From CAZPZZ01 sp964591245 (GTDB lineage: Bacteria; Acidobacteriota; Vicinamibacteria; Vicinamibacterales; UBA8438), in assembly GCA_964591245.1 (NCBI GenBank), contig CAZPZZ010000120.1, forward strand, positions 1-12,776: a stretch of 12,776 bases of DNA, in the 5' to 3' direction. The position numbers and the translations under genes are program-made. The notes below the pieces were generated by a model. The model had not been told where the DNA came from, did no database searches, and was given only the letters and a program-made list of their open reading frames with translations. This document shows positions 12,136 through 12,776 of this stretch, in pieces (the stretch's first letter is position 1; every line of letters starts with the position of its first letter).

Positions 12136-12776
12136 TCAGTAGTCTGCAAACACGCGTTGCAGTTCGGCGGCATCTTCCGTCACGGTCAGGGCCAACATCA
12201 AAAGGATTCGAGCTTTGACGGCGGACAGATCGTCACCCGCAATGTTCGGGCGTTGTAGGCTGTTTGGTGAGGCCGTATTTCCAGACAGTCGAGTCGGCGC
12301 GATTCTACCACTGCCGGTACGAGTGGTAATCACGGTGAACACTCCACGAGAATTAGCGTTTCTAATGGCCTCGCGTTGTCCCGTGCTTGTCGATCCAGCA
12401 CCTGCGCCGGCGATGACGATTCCGTCCGCTCCCAAGTTGACCGCCGCACGAATCAAGTCGCCTGACGCGCCCTGGTACGCCATCACGATGTCTACCCGTG
12501 GTAGGTGGCGTACCTGGCGAATGTCGAATTCGCTGGCACTGGTATGCCGCCGTTCTACATCTCGATAGTAGACGGGGCCGTCGCGTGCGACGATGCCCAA
12601 GGCGCCGTACATACGACTCTCGAAGGTTTGGAGGTGGTGTGCGTCGGTCTTTGTGACGTCACGTGCCGTATTGATGACGTCGTTGAGAACAACCAGAACG
12701 CCCCGTTGTCGAGAGTTCTCGTGTGCGGCAACCCGGAATGCTTGTCGTAGATTGGCCGCGCCATCGTATCCCAGTG
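12136..12776 (-). CDS. L-asparaginase (type II-like), partial: N-terminus beyond the window edge
   Basis: L-asparaginase hydrolyses asparagine to aspartate and ammonia; type II enzymes are usually periplasmic. The frame is open from the right edge (12774) to a TGA at 12136-12138, giving 212 residues of the C-terminal part of a ~330-350-residue enzyme. LGYDGAANLRQAFRVA and RGVLVVLNDVINTARDVTKT fit the middle of the N-terminal domain, and the lysine of DVTKT matches the catalytic lysine of E. coli AnsB. Then come ASEFDIRQV, VDIVMAYQGASGDLIRAA, GADGIVIAGAGAGSTS, the loop TRTGSGRI and the final KARILLMLALT with an aromatic end (FADY). The threonine nucleophile and TD pair lie off-window, and a signal peptide cannot be checked. 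An internal ATG at 12612 is not the start, because family sequence continues upstream. It converges on tRNA-Ala across a 96-nt spacer with no feature I can name. Confidence 0.93.
   Translation of the reverse strand, partial: LGYDGAANLRQAFRVAAHENSRQRGVLVVLNDVINTARDVTKTDAHHLQTFESRMYGALGIVARDGPVYYRDVERRHTSASEFDIRQVRHLPRVDIVMAYQGASGDLIRAAVNLGADGIVIAGAGAGSTSTGQREAIRNANSRGVFTVITTRTGSGRIAPTRLSGNTASPNSLQRPNIAGDDLSAVKARILLMLALTVTEDAAELQRVFADY

Overview
The window is a stretch of a GC-rich bacterial chromosome, almost certainly from a draft or metagenome-derived scaffold: it carries a 100-N and a 10-N assembly gap. Two tandem secreted proteins with 'PWGxPDLQGVW' and 'GDTLVVE' signatures belong to a family I associate with Acidobacteriota (Vicinamibacteria-like lineages). 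That placement is inference, because no rRNA or species-level marker is present.

Layout, left to right. Minus strand 1-5031: the 3'-truncated prmC and prfA (translation termination), then, upstream of them, a compact gene row transcribed fdhE > secreted SAM-methyltransferase-like protein > thiD > moaE > moaD. The last three are 7-10 nt apart or overlapping. A divergent intergenic region (5032-5197) holds a perfect 6-3-6 palindrome and a good sigma70-like promoter. Plus strand 5198-9960: an ErpA/IscA-type Fe-S carrier, a Fur-type regulator fused to a rubrerythrin-like diiron domain, an unrecognised four-helix membrane protein, a HAD phosphatase, and two tandem paralogous secreted proteins, the first broken by the 100-N gap. 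Then on the minus strand come a selenocysteine tRNA (selC, CCA encoded) and a small cold-shock protein. A near-repeat flanks the 10-N gap next to a tiny zinc-ribbon ORF. Last come a MocA/MobA-like molybdopterin nucleotidyltransferase (+), tRNA-Ala(GGC) (+), and the C-terminal two thirds of an L-asparaginase (-).

Functional reading: FdhE (formate dehydrogenase maturation), MoaD/MoaE (molybdopterin synthase), a MocA/MobA-like nucleotidyltransferase and tRNA-Sec all lie within 12.8 kb. Together they suggest that the host makes a molybdenum- or tungsten-dependent formate dehydrogenase, probably with selenocysteine; the structural fdh genes and selAB are not in the window. The Fe-S carrier plus the Fur-rubrerythrin fusion suggest a second theme of iron and peroxide sensing and Fe-S supply. 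The most unusual objects are the Fur-rubrerythrin fusion, the tRNA-Sec with its Moco/FDH context, and the signal-peptide-bearing methyltransferase. The repeat around the 10-N gap looks more like an unmerged contig overlap than biology.
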